Counted from the first letter of the stretch, positions 26,448 to 35,521 are shown. The stretch: 64,000 nucleotides of DNA from Paludibacteraceae bacterium (GCA_017451525.1 JAFTOD010000001.1:401032-465031), one strand, 5' to 3'. The notes: generated from the sequence alone by a model not told the origin. Made by a program: numbers and translations.

Positions 26448-27800
26448 CTATTTAATCATCTCACAGCCCATATACGGTTGCAATGCAGCAGGAATTCGGA
26501 TGCCCTCTGGGGTTTGGTTGTTTTCGAGAAGCGCAGCCACAATTCGAGGCAACGCCAATGCTGAACCGTTGAGGGTGTGGCAGAGCGTTACCTTCTTATC
26601 TTCAGATCGTCGGTAACGACAGTGCAAGCGATTAGCTTGATAGGTGTCGAAATTAGAAGTAGAAGACACCTCCAACCAACGGTGTTGTGCCTCAGAATAC
26701 ACCTCGAAGTCATAGCAGAGTGCTGCGGTGAAGGACATATCGCCACCACTAAGGCGGAGAACGCGATAAGGGAGTTCGAGTTTTTGGAGAAGTCCCTCCA
26801 CATGTTCCAACATCTCTTTATGGCTTGCATCGGAATGCTCTGGAGTGTCTATACGCACGATCTCCACCTTACTGAACTCGTGGAGGCGGTTGAGTCCACG
26901 CACATCCTTACCATACGAACCTGCCTCGCGGCGGAAGCATTGGGTATAAGCGCAGTTCTTGATAGGCAGTTGTGCCTCTTCGATGATGACGTCGCGGTAG
27001 ATATTGGTAACAGGCACCTCGGCTGTAGGGATGAGGTAGAGGTTGTCGAGTTGGCAGTGGTACATTTGTCCCTCTTTATCAGGGAGTTGTCCTGTGCCGT
27101 AACCACTGGCTTCGTTTACCACAGTAGGAGGCATAATCTCGGTATAACCTGCTTTGCTTGCTTCCGCGAGGAAGAAGTTGATTAACGCGCGTTGCAGGCG
27201 CGCGCCCATACCTATATATACAGGGAAGCCTGCGCCAGAAATTTTGACACCTAAATCAAAGTCGATCAGATTGTATTTTTTTGCGAGTTCCCAATGTGGG
27301 AGTTTATCGTTGTTGGCAAGTTGTTCGTCGGTGGCGTTATCCCAATCGCGGATTGCGATAGTGCCTTCGGCGGCGAGTCTATCAAGCATAGGTTGGTTAG
27401 CCCAGTTGCCGATTTTTACAACGAGGTTATCCTCTGCGCTCCCGCCCTTTGGTACGAGGTCGTATGGCACGTTAGGGATAGTGAGCAGGAGAGCAGTAAG
27501 GGCATCTTCTGCTTTTGCCATCTCTTGTTCGAAGCCAGGGATGGCTTGCTTGAGCGCACCCGTTTGTGCTTTGGCTGCTTCTGCCTCTTCTTTTTTGCCT
27601 TGCGCCATGAGTGCGCCGATTGATTTAGAGATTTTGTTCATCTCTGCTGAAGCAGCATCTTTCTTTTGTTGAGCAGCTTTGCGCTCCGTATCAAGGGCAA
27701 TGACCTGCTCTATGGTTTCTGCTGCATTGGCAAAATGCTTTTTCTCTAAGCCTGCGATGATGGCGGCTTTGTTGTCGTAAATTTGTTTTAAAGTCAGCAT
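26448..27800 (-). CDS. serS: Seryl-tRNA synthetase
   Basis: Class II synthetase of 450 residues that charges tRNA-Ser with serine. An N-terminal coiled-coil tRNA-binding arm (about 25-105, KAAQQKKDAASAEMNKISKSI...) is followed by the catalytic core. TAEVPVTNIYRDVI and the motif 2 region CFRREAGSYGKDVRGLNRLHEFSKVE are present, as is a motif 3 region with LNGSALALPRIVAALLENNQ. Length and motif order are normal. The 110-bp gap upstream to rpmA contains the rpmA terminator and TTCAATATTGTT repeats; I see no strong separate promoter there. Confidence 0.96.
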   Translation of the reverse strand: MLTLKQIYDNKAAIIAGLEKKHFANAAETIEQVIALDTERKAAQQKKDAASAEMNKISKSIGALMAQGKKEEAEAAKAQTGALKQAIPGFEQEMAKAEDALTALLLTIPNVPYDLVPKGGSAEDNLVVKIGNWANQPMLDRLAAEGTIAIRDWDNATDEQLANNDKLPHWELAKKYNLIDFDLGVKISGAGFPVYIGMGARLQRALINFFLAEASKAGYTEIMPPTVVNEASGYGTGQLPDKEGQMYHCQLDNLYLIPTAEVPVTNIYRDVIIEEAQLPIKNCAYTQCFRREAGSYGKDVRGLNRLHEFSKVEIVRIDTPEHSDASHKEMLEHVEGLLQKLELPYRVLRLSGGDMSFTAALCYDFEVYSEAQHRWLEVSSTSNFDTYQANRLHCRYRRSEDKKVTLCHTLNGSALALPRIVAALLENNQTPEGIRIPAALQPYMGCEMIK

Positions 27801-27846
27801 AATTGTTCAATATTGTTCAGTATGGTTCAATATTGTTGTAAAAACA

Positions 27847-27888
27847 AATTTCTCCTGCCAACTGCCGAAGCAATCGGTAGGAGAAATT
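27847..27888 (-). terminator. Terminator after rplU-rpmA
   Basis: AATTTCTCCT (27847-27856) pairs with AGGAGAAATT (27879-27888), with an inner CTGCCGA/TCGGTAG stem; T-rich on the minus strand. Confidence 0.75.
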
Positions 27889-27909
27889 AGGGTTGTTTTC
27901 TCTTGCCGA

Positions 27910-28173
27910 TTAAGCCTCTGCAATCGGCTGGATGGAAACGTATGATTTGTTGTTACGCTTCTTTTGGAAGCATACGATACCATCTGTGAGAGCGAAAAGA
28001 GTGTGGTCAGAACCCATACCGATGTTCTCGCCTGGGTTGTGCACTGTACCACGTTGACGTACGATGATGTTACCAGCTTTAGCGAATTGACCACCAAAGA
28101 TTTTTACACCAAGTCGTTTGCTTTCTGATTCACGGCCGTTCTTGGAACTACCGACACCTTTCTTATGTGCCAT
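27910..28173 (-). CDS. rpmA: 50S ribosomal protein L27
   Basis: Ribosomal protein of 87 residues near the peptidyl-transferase centre. Starts [29 protein letters not shown]-type, with [26 protein letters not shown] in family order (here [18 protein letters not shown]) and a short C-terminus. Forms the usual rplU-rpmA operon, 35 bp after rplU. Confidence 0.97.
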   Translation of the reverse strand: MAHKKGVGSSKNGRESESKRLGVKIFGGQFAKAGNIIVRQRGTVHNPGENIGMGSDHTLFALTDGIVCFQKKRNNKSYVSIQPIAEA

Positions 28174-28208
28174 ATCTCTTAAACTTTGCTTTTAAAAAGG
28201 TTAAACAA

Positions 28209-28526
28209 TTAAGCCAAAACGATCTCCTTAACTACGAGATTGGTCAAATCTTGACGATGGCCGTTCAATTTACGATAGCCTTTGCGGCGTTTTTTGTGGA
28301 AAACGAGAACTTTCTCGCCACGGCACTCGTTGTCGAGTACTTCGCAAACCACTTTTGCACCCTCTACAACAGGAGTACCTACTTTTACATCTCCGTCGTT
28401 GTCCACGAGGAGTACTTTCTCGAATGTTACCTCAGCACCCTTCTCAGTTGCCATGCGGTTAACAAAGAGTTTCTTGCCAGCCTCAACACGGTATTGGAGG
28501 CCTTGCATTTCTACAATTGCGTACAT
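28209..28526 (-). CDS. rplU: 50S ribosomal protein L21
   Basis: Ribosomal protein of 105 residues that binds 23S rRNA. Family motifs: [71 protein letters not shown]. First gene of rplU-rpmA with a strong promoter (-7 at 28659-28666) and a leader of roughly 125 nt. Confidence 0.97.
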   Translation of the reverse strand: MYAIVEMQGLQYRVEAGKKLFVNRMATEKGAEVTFEKVLLVDNDGDVKVGTPVVEGAKVVCEVLDNECRGEKVLVFHKKRRKGYRKLNGHRQDLTNLVVKEIVLA

Positions 28527-28655
28527 TTAATCAAATGTTTTTAAATTAGTTACATCGGTCAGGCGAGATGCAGAGTCTTCGACGTTGGCATACTCGAAAT
28601 GAGTATCATCCGTCCCCTCAGCAGCGCTACTTTGGAGCCTAAAAGCCGAAAAAGC
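28527..28655 (-). promoter_or_regulatory. Leader of rplU-rpmA
   Basis: The leader between promoter and rplU start contains ATACTC/GAGTAT (stem around ATTTC, near 28590-28606) and other GC-rich paired segments. Ribosomal operons often have autogenous leaders; this role is inferred only from length and pairing. Confidence 0.35.
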
Positions 28656-28658
28656 GTG

Positions 28659-28690
28659 CAAAGGTACTACTTTTTTTTGAACTGACCAAA
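28659..28690 (-). promoter_or_regulatory. Promoter of rplU-rpmA
   Basis: Minus orientation: TTTG (28687-28690), 20 nt, TACCTTTG (28659-28666). The extended context TTTGGTCAGTTC plus A8 is nearly identical to that of the tRNA-Asp promoter. Confidence 0.8.
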
Positions 28691-28744
28691 TATTTTTTAC
28701 GTTTTTGCGTTTTTTATATTATTTTGGGCGGCAATCCCCCCGTT

Positions 28745-29299
28745 TTATCTCAAATCATTAATAAAGGCACCTTCTTTTTCGATAGTGAAAGTGGGTGTTT
28801 CATCTGTATAGTGAGCATTGTTGAGACGCAATGTAGTGAGTTTGCCATCTGTCTCGTGAATTTCCACGTTAGTGGGCAACAACGTCGTTGTTTCTACGCG
28901 CAGCACAAACTTCGCTATTCCCGCCGATTGGTCGTTAGGAGTTAAGGTTATTTGTGTCTTTTCGCCAACTTGCTTCTCTGCGTATTGGCACACGGGCAAC
29001 AGTGCTTGCGCATAGAGGAAAGGATTGGTTTGCAATAGCTCTTCTTCCGCAGGCGTGGAGAGAGTTAGTTCCTCCGTATCTTCGCTATACATATATAAGG
29101 TGTTACCATCATAGGCAGCATCCATAGCAAACATACTCAGCGTGAATTGCTTGCCGTGCATAGTCAGATTGCCCGTATAGGTCATGGGTTGCGCTTGTTG
29201 TTCGGCTATGCTGATTGAAAAATCCGAAACCAAAGTCTTTTGCTCCAATGCCGCCAAAAGCGATTGCAGAACGGTAAGTATGATTAGTAGTAACTTCAT
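28745..29299 (-). CDS. LolA-like outer-membrane lipoprotein chaperone
   Basis: A 184-residue periplasmic protein with a short signal peptide (about 1-17, MKLLLIILTVLQSLLA) and a LolA-type half-barrel: VSDFSISIAEQQAQPMTYTGNLTMHGKQFTLSM, DAAYDGNTLYMYSEDTEELTLSTP, NPFLYAQALLPVC, and a C-terminal LRLNNAHYTDETPTFTI. In Bacteroidetes this gene is usually found right after ftsK, as here (135-bp gap). It would ferry lipoproteins across the periplasm. Confidence 0.85.
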   Translation of the reverse strand: MKLLLIILTVLQSLLAALEQKTLVSDFSISIAEQQAQPMTYTGNLTMHGKQFTLSMFAMDAAYDGNTLYMYSEDTEELTLSTPAEEELLQTNPFLYAQALLPVCQYAEKQVGEKTQITLTPNDQSAGIAKFVLRVETTTLLPTNVEIHETDGKLTTLRLNNAHYTDETPTFTIEKEGAFINDLR

Positions 29300-29337
29300 A
29301 ACGTTATAAATATTGCAGTTTTCTCTTAGAGTAAGCC

Positions 29338-29374
29338 AATCTCGTTGCCGTGTCGTTGCCGTGTCGTTGCCGTA
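29338..29374. repeat. Tandem repeat of TCGTTGCCGTG
   Basis: Three consecutive 11-bp units lie between ftsK and the lolA-like gene. No terminator was clear here. Confidence 0.6.
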
Positions 29375-29434
29375 GTAATCATGTAACTAACAGCCATTCT
29401 ATAGACACTCAACAGCCACTAAGATATCTCTTAC

Positions 29435-31942
29435 TCAACATCCGAGTTCCTCTAGTTTCTTATCCAATTCATCCAAACTTTGAATCAACACATCGCGCCC
29501 TTTTGGACCTTTGTTTGGTCCTACGATTCCCGCAGCTTCGAGTTGGTCGGAGAGTTTGCCTGCGCGGTTATAGCCAATCTCAAATGCACGTTGCAGGCGC
29601 GAGGTAGAACCCTCTTGCTTGGTCACCACATAGCGTGCCACGTCCGCAAACATCGGGTCGAGGCGTTTCAGATCCACCGCGCCAGGTGCCAATGCTTCGC
29701 CTTCGCTACCCTCTGGGATGTACTCTGGCAATTGATATGGTTCGAAGTAATGTTGCTGTTTCTCAATATGTTCCACAATAGCGTCCACCTCTGGCGTATC
29801 CACAAAAGCACATTGCAGACGGGTGATATTGCCATTGCCCGAATAGAGCATGTCGCCTCGACCAATGAGTTGGTCTGCACCCTTGGTGTCAAGCACGGTG
29901 CGCGAATCCACCACTGATTGTGTGCGCAAGGCAATACGCGTTGGGATATTCGCTTTGATGACACCCGTCACGATATTTACTGACGGACGTTGGGTAGCGA
30001 GAATCATGTGCATACCCACGGCACGCGCTTTCTGCGTGATACGTGCGATAGGTGTCTCCACTTGCTTGCCTGCTTGCATGATAAAGTCGCCATACTCATC
30101 GATGATAATCACGATATATGGCAAGAACTGGTGGTGGAGTGATTCGACAACGAGCTTTTCTGGATTCAGGCGGCGGGACACAAACTTATCGTTGTAGTCT
30201 TCCAGATTGCGCACACCTGCATCCATCAGCAGTTTGTAGCGGTTCTCCATCTCAATCACAAGCGAATTAAGGGTATTAACCACCTTATCGCAATCCACAA
30301 TGACGATATTCTCATCTTCGGTGTCAGGAGTAGCAGCCAGATAGTGTCGCAACAGTGGTTTGTATGGAGCAAACTCTACCATCTTTGGGTCCACCATCAC
30401 AAACTTCAGTTCTGCTGGGTGCTTCTTGTAGAGGAGCGAAGTGATAATTGCATTGATTGCCACCGACTTACCTTGTCCCGTAGCACCTGCCACAAGGAGG
30501 TGAGGGGTCTTTGCCAAGTCAAACATAAACACCTCGTTGGTGATGGTGCGTCCGATAGAGATTGGCAACTTCATCTTTTGCTCCTCTTGGAAGCGTTTGC
30601 TGGCAATCACCGAGTGCATTGACACTACTTGTGGATTCTCGTTGGGCACCTCAATACCGATCGTTCCTTTGCCTGGAATAGGGGCGATGATACGAATACC
30701 CATCGCCGAGAGCGAGAGCATAATATCGTTCTCCAAGTTTTGAATCTTCGAGATACGCACACCTGCCTGAGGCACAATCTCATAGAGCGTTACGGTAGGA
30801 CCTACAGTCGCTTTAATCGACTCAATCTCAATACCATAGTTACGCAAGGTGGTTACAATGCGATTAGCATTGGCTTGTTGCTCCTCTTGGTTGATAACGG
30901 GTGCTGTCTCGTTGTCATATACCTTCAGCAGATTGAGCGAAGGGAATTTGTATAACTCCAGATCCTTGCGTGGGTCATAGGGACCCAGTTTCTTGAGCAG
31001 GTATTCTGGGTCATCCTCGGAGAGTTCTACCTCTTTGACTTCTTCTACCGAAATATTCACTTCCTCCTCTGGTTCTATTCGCTTTTCGGAAACTGCTTCT
31101 GGAGTAGGTTCTTCTATCTCAATAGGAGCGAAGTCAAGAGAAGGAATGTCACTATCATCAATCTCTTCGATTTCTTCTTCAGATTGGGGGTCAATGACAA
31201 TGTCAATAACATTATCCGTACTGTCAGGTTCATTAGGAAAGTCGGGCAATTCGGATGATTCAGATTTCTTGAACAAACCTACGATCCATTGCCCAAACTG
31301 CTGACAATGCTCCACAAAGTGCTTATCTACCACAATCAAGAACACTACCAATACGGCTATCAATATCAGCAACAACCCCAGCCATTGCACATACGACATC
31401 GCCCATACGGCCACCATTTCGCCGAATTTTCCACCCCAACGGAAGAAAGAACCAATACCTGTCATCTGCTGAGCAAAACCTAATACAACAGAACCCCAGA
31501 GCAATGTAAAAAGGGTAATAAACAACAGGCGCAGACGCTTGAGAGAAAACTCCGTCACCATACGTATAGCATATAACGCAAGTGCTATCAAGGCTGCTAA
31601 TGACACCAAACCAAACGTGCCATCAATCAGCCAACGTGAGATAACTGCACCTGGCAATCCCAAGGCATTTTGAATATCATTGCGCATATCGCGACGTGCG
31701 TCTGCCTGCTCAATAATCGAAAAATCATTTGCGCCCGTAAAGAAAAAACTAATATAAGCTATCACCAGCATCAGCGTGATGGCTATTAATAGGATTCCTA
31801 ATGCCAAACGGAAACGCTGGCTCATCACCATATCCCGAGAGGATAACACAAAATCTTTGAATCCTGATTTCTCTACCGTAATGTTTTTTTGTCGTGCACC
31901 TGAATTAGTGGGTACTGTAGGTCTTGTTATTCGTCTTGCCAT
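29435..31942 (-). CDS. ftsK: DNA translocase FtsK
   Basis: An 835-residue division-site DNA pump that segregates chromosome termini. Four membrane helices lie within about residues 45-215, followed by an acidic linker (about 225-315, rich in Glu). The motor domain has VAGATGQGKSVAINAIITSLLY (Walker A about 480) and IVIIIDEYGDFIMQ (Walker B). The C-terminal gamma winged helix carries SRLQRAFEIGYNRAGKLSDQLEAAGIVGP, which reads KOPS-like DNA signals. The last residues (SLDELDKKLEELGC) are Bacteroidetes-like. Normal length. Confidence 0.96.
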   Translation of the reverse strand: MARRITRPTVPTNSGARQKNITVEKSGFKDFVLSSRDMVMSQRFRLALGILLIAITLMLVIAYISFFFTGANDFSIIEQADARRDMRNDIQNALGLPGAVISRWLIDGTFGLVSLAALIALALYAIRMVTEFSLKRLRLLFITLFTLLWGSVVLGFAQQMTGIGSFFRWGGKFGEMVAVWAMSYVQWLGLLLILIAVLVVFLIVVDKHFVEHCQQFGQWIVGLFKKSESSELPDFPNEPDSTDNVIDIVIDPQSEEEIEEIDDSDIPSLDFAPIEIEEPTPEAVSEKRIEPEEEVNISVEEVKEVELSEDDPEYLLKKLGPYDPRKDLELYKFPSLNLLKVYDNETAPVINQEEQQANANRIVTTLRNYGIEIESIKATVGPTVTLYEIVPQAGVRISKIQNLENDIMLSLSAMGIRIIAPIPGKGTIGIEVPNENPQVVSMHSVIASKRFQEEQKMKLPISIGRTITNEVFMFDLAKTPHLLVAGATGQGKSVAINAIITSLLYKKHPAELKFVMVDPKMVEFAPYKPLLRHYLAATPDTEDENIVIVDCDKVVNTLNSLVIEMENRYKLLMDAGVRNLEDYNDKFVSRRLNPEKLVVESLHHQFLPYIVIIIDEYGDFIMQAGKQVETPIARITQKARAVGMHMILATQRPSVNIVTGVIKANIPTRIALRTQSVVDSRTVLDTKGADQLIGRGDMLYSGNGNITRLQCAFVDTPEVDAIVEHIEKQQHYFEPYQLPEYIPEGSEGEALAPGAVDLKRLDPMFADVARYVVTKQEGSTSRLQRAFEIGYNRAGKLSDQLEAAGIVGPNKGPKGRDVLIQSLDELDKKLEELGC

Positions 31943-32069
31943 AATTAATTATACTTCATAGTTATTTAGGAGATTGATACAATTGTCGTTGTTTCATAAA
32001 AAGCGTGCAAAATTACAAAAAAAAATGCATATATGCAAATACGATGCAAGAAAAGATGTCGGAAGTATA

Positions 32070-32155
32070 TAAAAAAAAGAAGGATTGTCCTCTCGACAAC
32101 CCAATCTCTTACTTAACCTTAAATCTAATACCATGAAAAACACGGTGCAAAGGTA
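32070..32155 (-). ncRNA. Candidate short RNA with own promoter and terminator
   Basis: On the minus strand a promoter (-7 TACCTTTG at 32148-32155) is followed about 40 nt later by a stem GGATTGTC/GACAACCC (32082-32103) and an 8-U run (32070-32078). The transcript would be about 70 nt. A start codon at 32134 opens a short frame (MVLDLRLSKRLGCRED...) that runs through the terminator and is probably not a full gene. A second promoter-like TAATTTTG near 32005-32012 lies between this and ftsK. It could be an attenuator for ftsK or a free-standing sRNA. Confidence 0.4.
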
Positions 32156-32307
32156 GTGCTTTTTCACATATCCACCAAATATTTTGCTCAAAAAACATGT
32201 TTTATAACATATTTTTCGTGTTTTTGCAAAGTCAATGTAGCAAAAAGTGCCCGAAAACAGAGTTTATCTGTGGCATGGTGTATATACTCAGCCTATGAAC
32301 TCATGAT

Positions 32308-32344
32308 GTGAAAAAACAAAAGAAGATGCGCTTGCATCTTCTTC
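32308..32344 (-). terminator. Terminator of tRNA-Asp
   Basis: AAGAAGATGC and GCATCTTCTT form a stem around GCTT, with a U-rich tail in minus orientation. Confidence 0.8.
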
Positions 32345-32345
32345 G

Positions 32346-32419
32346 CGGTGCGGACGAGACTCGAACTCGCGACCCCATGCGTGACAGGCATGTATTCTAA
32401 CCAACTGAACTACCGCACC
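32346..32419 (-). tRNA. tRNA-Asp (GTC)
   Basis: Acceptor arms GGTGCGG/CCGCACC with discriminator G, anticodon loop CTGTCAC containing GTC, T-loop GTTCGAGTC. Promoter in minus orientation: TTTG at 32485-32488 and TACCTTTG at 32457-32464. Confidence 0.94.
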
Positions 32420-32602
32420 AATTATGTATTTCACACTTCCTTTTCAAAAGCGGGTGCAAAGGTACTGCTTTTTTTTGAACTGACCAAATAATTTGAAAAA
32501 AAAATGCAATTTTCTATCATTTTTTTTACAAACACCCTCATTTCGACCAGAAAAATAGGAGATATCCGCGGATATCTCCTATTGCATTTACGCACGATTA
32601 TA

Positions 32603-34042
32603 TTACAATGCTTTCAGCGTAGCAAGCAAAAATTCGTAGAATTTGGCCACTGTTGCGATGTTCACACGCTCATCTGGCGAGTGAGGATACTTGATAGTAG
32701 GACCAAAAGAAATCATATCCATACCTGGATAGTTGCGCCCAATGATGCCACACTCTAATCCAGCGTGGATAATGATTACACGCGGATCAACACCATAATT
32801 GGTTTGATACGTTTGCTGCATTACCTCCAAGATATGGCTTTTAAGATTTGGTTTCCAACCTGGATACGAACCAGAGAACTCTACTTCTGCACCAGCCATA
32901 GCGAATACAGATTGAATAATCTCTTGCAACTCCTCCTTGCGTGATTCTACTGATGAACGAGTCAAGCACATAACTGTCACACAGTTATTCTCAGTGGTGA
33001 GCATAGCCAAGTTGTTGCTAGTCTCTACTACGTCAGGCATCTCTGGGATGACGCGATATACGCCATGAGGACATGCGGTGATGGCATGAATCAAGAAATC
33101 TTGTACATCTTCGGGCAACTCTGTTACTGGGCATTCAACTTGCTCTGCAGTGAAGTGGATATTATCCTCTACTCCATCGTATTCAGCAATAAAGAGGTCT
33201 TCACATTCTGCCACCAAATCCATAATATCATCCAATCCCTCTGCTGGGATAGTGATTACTGCCGATGCCTCGCGTGGGATTGCATTGCGTAAGCTACCAC
33301 CCTCTACACTTGCTAAGCGTGCCTCATAATTCGCCACAGCCTCCTTCAAGAAACGGAACAACAATTTATTCGCATTTGCACGTTGCAAATGAATATCACA
33401 ACCCGAGTGACCACCCTTGCAACCTGTCACGCTTACCTTCACTGCCACATCGCCCTCTTCCACCTCTACTGGAGTGTATGCGAATTTAGCAGTAGTATCC
33501 ACACCACCTGCACACCCCACATACAATTCGCCCTCCGCTTCAGAATCTAGATTAAGCAAGGTCTTGCCTTGCAACAGACCGCCTTCCAGAGCAAATGCGC
33601 CGTACATACCTGTCTCCTCATCCACGGTCACAAGTACCTCCAATGGCGGATGAACCACAGACTTGTCAGCCAAGATTGCCATAGCAGCAGCCACACCGAT
33701 ACCATTATCTGCACCGAGGGTAGTACCTTTAGCAGTTACCCATTCGCCATCAATATATGCTTCGATTGGGTCTTTAGCAAAATCAAAATTGGTATCATTG
33801 TTCTTTTGTGGCACCATATCCATGTGCCCTTGTAGGATTACTCCTGGATGGTTCTCATAGCCAGGGCTAGCTGGTTTACGGATAATCACATTGCCAATGC
33901 CATCAACGATAGTTTCTAAACCCAGCAAACGACCGTAGTTAGCGAGGAATGCACTGACAGCTTCCTTTTGTCCTGATGGACGTGGAATTTGAGTAAGGTC
34001 ATAGAAATTACTCCAAAGACCTTGAGGTTGTAAGTTCTTCAT
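32603..34042 (-). CDS. pepD: Aminoacyl-histidine dipeptidase (M20)
   Basis: Zinc dipeptidase of 479 residues cleaving Xaa-His and other dipeptides in the cytoplasm. Metal-site motifs: LQGHMDMVPQ (first His and Asp), GTTLGADNGIGVAAAMA (bridging Asp), VTVDEETGMYGAF (catalytic and metal Glu), LDSEAEGELYVGCAGG, and near the end VIIIHAGLECGII and MDMISFGPTIKYPHSPDERV (last His). Full length for PepD. It follows ansA on the same strand by 24 bp and probably shares its transcript, which fits amino-acid recovery from peptides. Confidence 0.95.
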   Translation of the reverse strand: MKNLQPQGLWSNFYDLTQIPRPSGQKEAVSAFLANYGRLLGLETIVDGIGNVIIRKPASPGYENHPGVILQGHMDMVPQKNNDTNFDFAKDPIEAYIDGEWVTAKGTTLGADNGIGVAAAMAILADKSVVHPPLEVLVTVDEETGMYGAFALEGGLLQGKTLLNLDSEAEGELYVGCAGGVDTTAKFAYTPVEVEEGDVAVKVSVTGCKGGHSGCDIHLQRANANKLLFRFLKEAVANYEARLASVEGGSLRNAIPREASAVITIPAEGLDDIMDLVAECEDLFIAEYDGVEDNIHFTAEQVECPVTELPEDVQDFLIHAITACPHGVYRVIPEMPDVVETSNNLAMLTTENNCVTVMCLTRSSVESRKEELQEIIQSVFAMAGAEVEFSGSYPGWKPNLKSHILEVMQQTYQTNYGVDPRVIIIHAGLECGIIGRNYPGMDMISFGPTIKYPHSPDERVNIATVAKFYEFLLATLKAL

Positions 34043-34066
34043 ATGATTTGTTATTTTTTGGTTATA

Positions 34067-35098
34067 CTATACATTGGTTAATTCGCCACAAAGCGATACT
34101 GATAACATCTTTTTCACTTTAACTAAATCCTCACCATATTCACCCAAGACGTGCATCATCTTGGTTAGCAAAGCCTCTGTTGTGATATCATATCCCGAAA
34201 TCACACCTGCTTTTAGCAAATTGAGACTTACTGCATATTGCCCCATACTGACAGATCCCGTATTGCATTGGGTCTTATTCACAATCACCACGCCACGCTC
34301 TACCGCAGCACGCAAACGTTCATATAACCATTCATGCGAAGGAGCATTACCCGCACCAAAGGTCTCCAAGACTACACCACGCAAATCTGGGATATTGAGC
34401 ACCGCAGCTACCACCTCTTCGGTAATACCCGGGAATAGTTTGAGTATCGCTACTCGTGTATCAAAACGATTGAACACATGCAACGGACGAGCAATATTGC
34501 CTATCGGACGAATCTGTTGGCGGTCATAAGTAATATGTACGCCCGCACGCGCGAGCGCGGGATAATTATAGGAGTTGAATGCAGAAAAATGCTCAGCATT
34601 GCGTTTGGTAGCACGATTACCACGATATAATTCTCCATCCATATACAACGCCACCTCTGGCACAATGGCATTACCATCTGTATCGTATGCCGCAGCTATC
34701 TCAATAGCGGTCAAGATATTCTCTTTCGCATCCGAACGCAAAACTCCTACAGGCAACTGACTACCTGTAAAAACAATCGGCTTGCACAAGTTATCGAACA
34801 TAAAACTCAATGCCGATGCTGAATAAGCCATCGTATCAGTACCATGAAGTATTACAAAACCATCATATACATCATAGTTCTCCTGTACCACACACGCCAT
34901 TTGTCGCCAGTTATCAGGATTTAAGTCTGAAGAATCCAGCAATGGCTCAAATGGAATCATTTCTACTTGCACATCTCCAGCAAACAGTTCTGGTACAAAA
35001 GCTTTGAATGTTTGCATATCAGCGGGATGCAATGCGCCAGTTTCTGCATCACGTACCATCGAAATGGTACCACCTGTGAAAAGAAGCAATACTCTCAT
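34067..35098 (-). CDS. ansA: Type I L-asparaginase
   Basis: Hydrolyses asparagine to aspartate and ammonia. Start chosen at ATG 35098 (MRVLLLFTGGTISM), about 20 nt after the expected transcription start, since the promoter -7 box lies at 35125-35132; ATG 35107 is an alternative, and a longer frame would begin upstream of the promoter. The 343-residue product shows both catalytic threonine motifs, FTGGTIS and VILHGTDTMAYSASAL, and no signal peptide, so a cytoplasmic enzyme. SQLPVGVLRSDAKENILTAIEIA is typical of the family. Followed by pepD. Confidence 0.93.
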   Translation of the reverse strand: MRVLLLFTGGTISMVRDAETGALHPADMQTFKAFVPELFAGDVQVEMIPFEPLLDSSDLNPDNWRQMACVVQENYDVYDGFVILHGTDTMAYSASALSFMFDNLCKPIVFTGSQLPVGVLRSDAKENILTAIEIAAAYDTDGNAIVPEVALYMDGELYRGNRATKRNAEHFSAFNSYNYPALARAGVHITYDRQQIRPIGNIARPLHVFNRFDTRVAILKLFPGITEEVVAAVLNIPDLRGVVLETFGAGNAPSHEWLYERLRAAVERGVVIVNKTQCNTGSVSMGQYAVSLNLLKAGVISGYDITTEALLTKMMHVLGEYGEDLVKVKKMLSVSLCGELTNV

Positions 35099-35124
35099 AT
35101 TCCGCATGTCATTAATTCGTTTGC

Positions 35125-35132
35125 AAAGGTAC
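35125..35132 (-). promoter_or_regulatory. -7 box of ansA-pepD promoter
   Basis: TACCTTTG in minus orientation after an A/T-rich spacer; it decides the ansA start. Confidence 0.6.
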
Positions 35133-35278
35133 AAAAAAATACAATGTCGTGCAAATTTATTTTACAAATTTTTTTTATTTGCCTTAACCTATCCACGTTA
35201 AATAGGCCAAAACATCACAAAAATTAGATTATTCATCCATATAATGCATTTTTCACAAAAAAAGTGCATTTTTTCTTT

Positions 35279-35317
35279 CAAACTGACAAGTTTTAGCAGT
35301 TTGTAGCAGTACCTTTG
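35279..35317 (+). promoter_or_regulatory. Palindromic operator overlapping a promoter (shared with 41.9 kb)
   Basis: The 24 bases at 35279-35302 contain AAACTG-N11-CAGTTT and are identical to 41878-41901. In both places TACCTTTG follows after exactly 7 nt (35310-35317 here). At the normal -33 position there is no TTTG; the palindrome occupies it. This suggests binding of one regulator at both promoters. Confidence 0.6.
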
Positions 35318-35367
35318 CACCCGATTTCAAAAAAATATATGTTTAACCACTTAAAAATCGCACACGT

Positions 35368-35466
35368 ATGAACGTATTTTTAACATTACTCATCAGTCTT
35401 GCTTCGGCTACAGTCATCACTTTTTGCATCGACATGATTGCCCAGTTTTTACATCACGAAGCATAA
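35368..35466 (+). CDS. Small hydrophobic protein of 32 residues
   Basis: ATG at 35368 opens a frame for MNVFLTLLISLASATVITF followed by CIDMIAQFLHHEA and a TAA. It is almost entirely one membrane helix with a short charged end. It sits about 50 nt after the operator-bearing promoter at 35279-35317 and just before the recA promoter. I do not recognise it. Size, hydrophobicity and its own promoter make a real small membrane protein plausible, such as a toxin-like or stress peptide, but coding is not proven. Confidence 0.45.
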   Translation: MNVFLTLLISLASATVITFCIDMIAQFLHHEA

Positions 35467-35489
35467 AGACAGAAAAAAAAGTACTACTA

Positions 35490-35521
35490 TTTGCATAAAT
35501 GCAAAAAAAGTACTACCTTTG
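35490..35521 (+). promoter_or_regulatory. recA promoter
   Basis: TTTG (35490-35493), 20 nt, TACCTTTG (35514-35521). No LexA-type box is evident in it. Confidence 0.75.
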
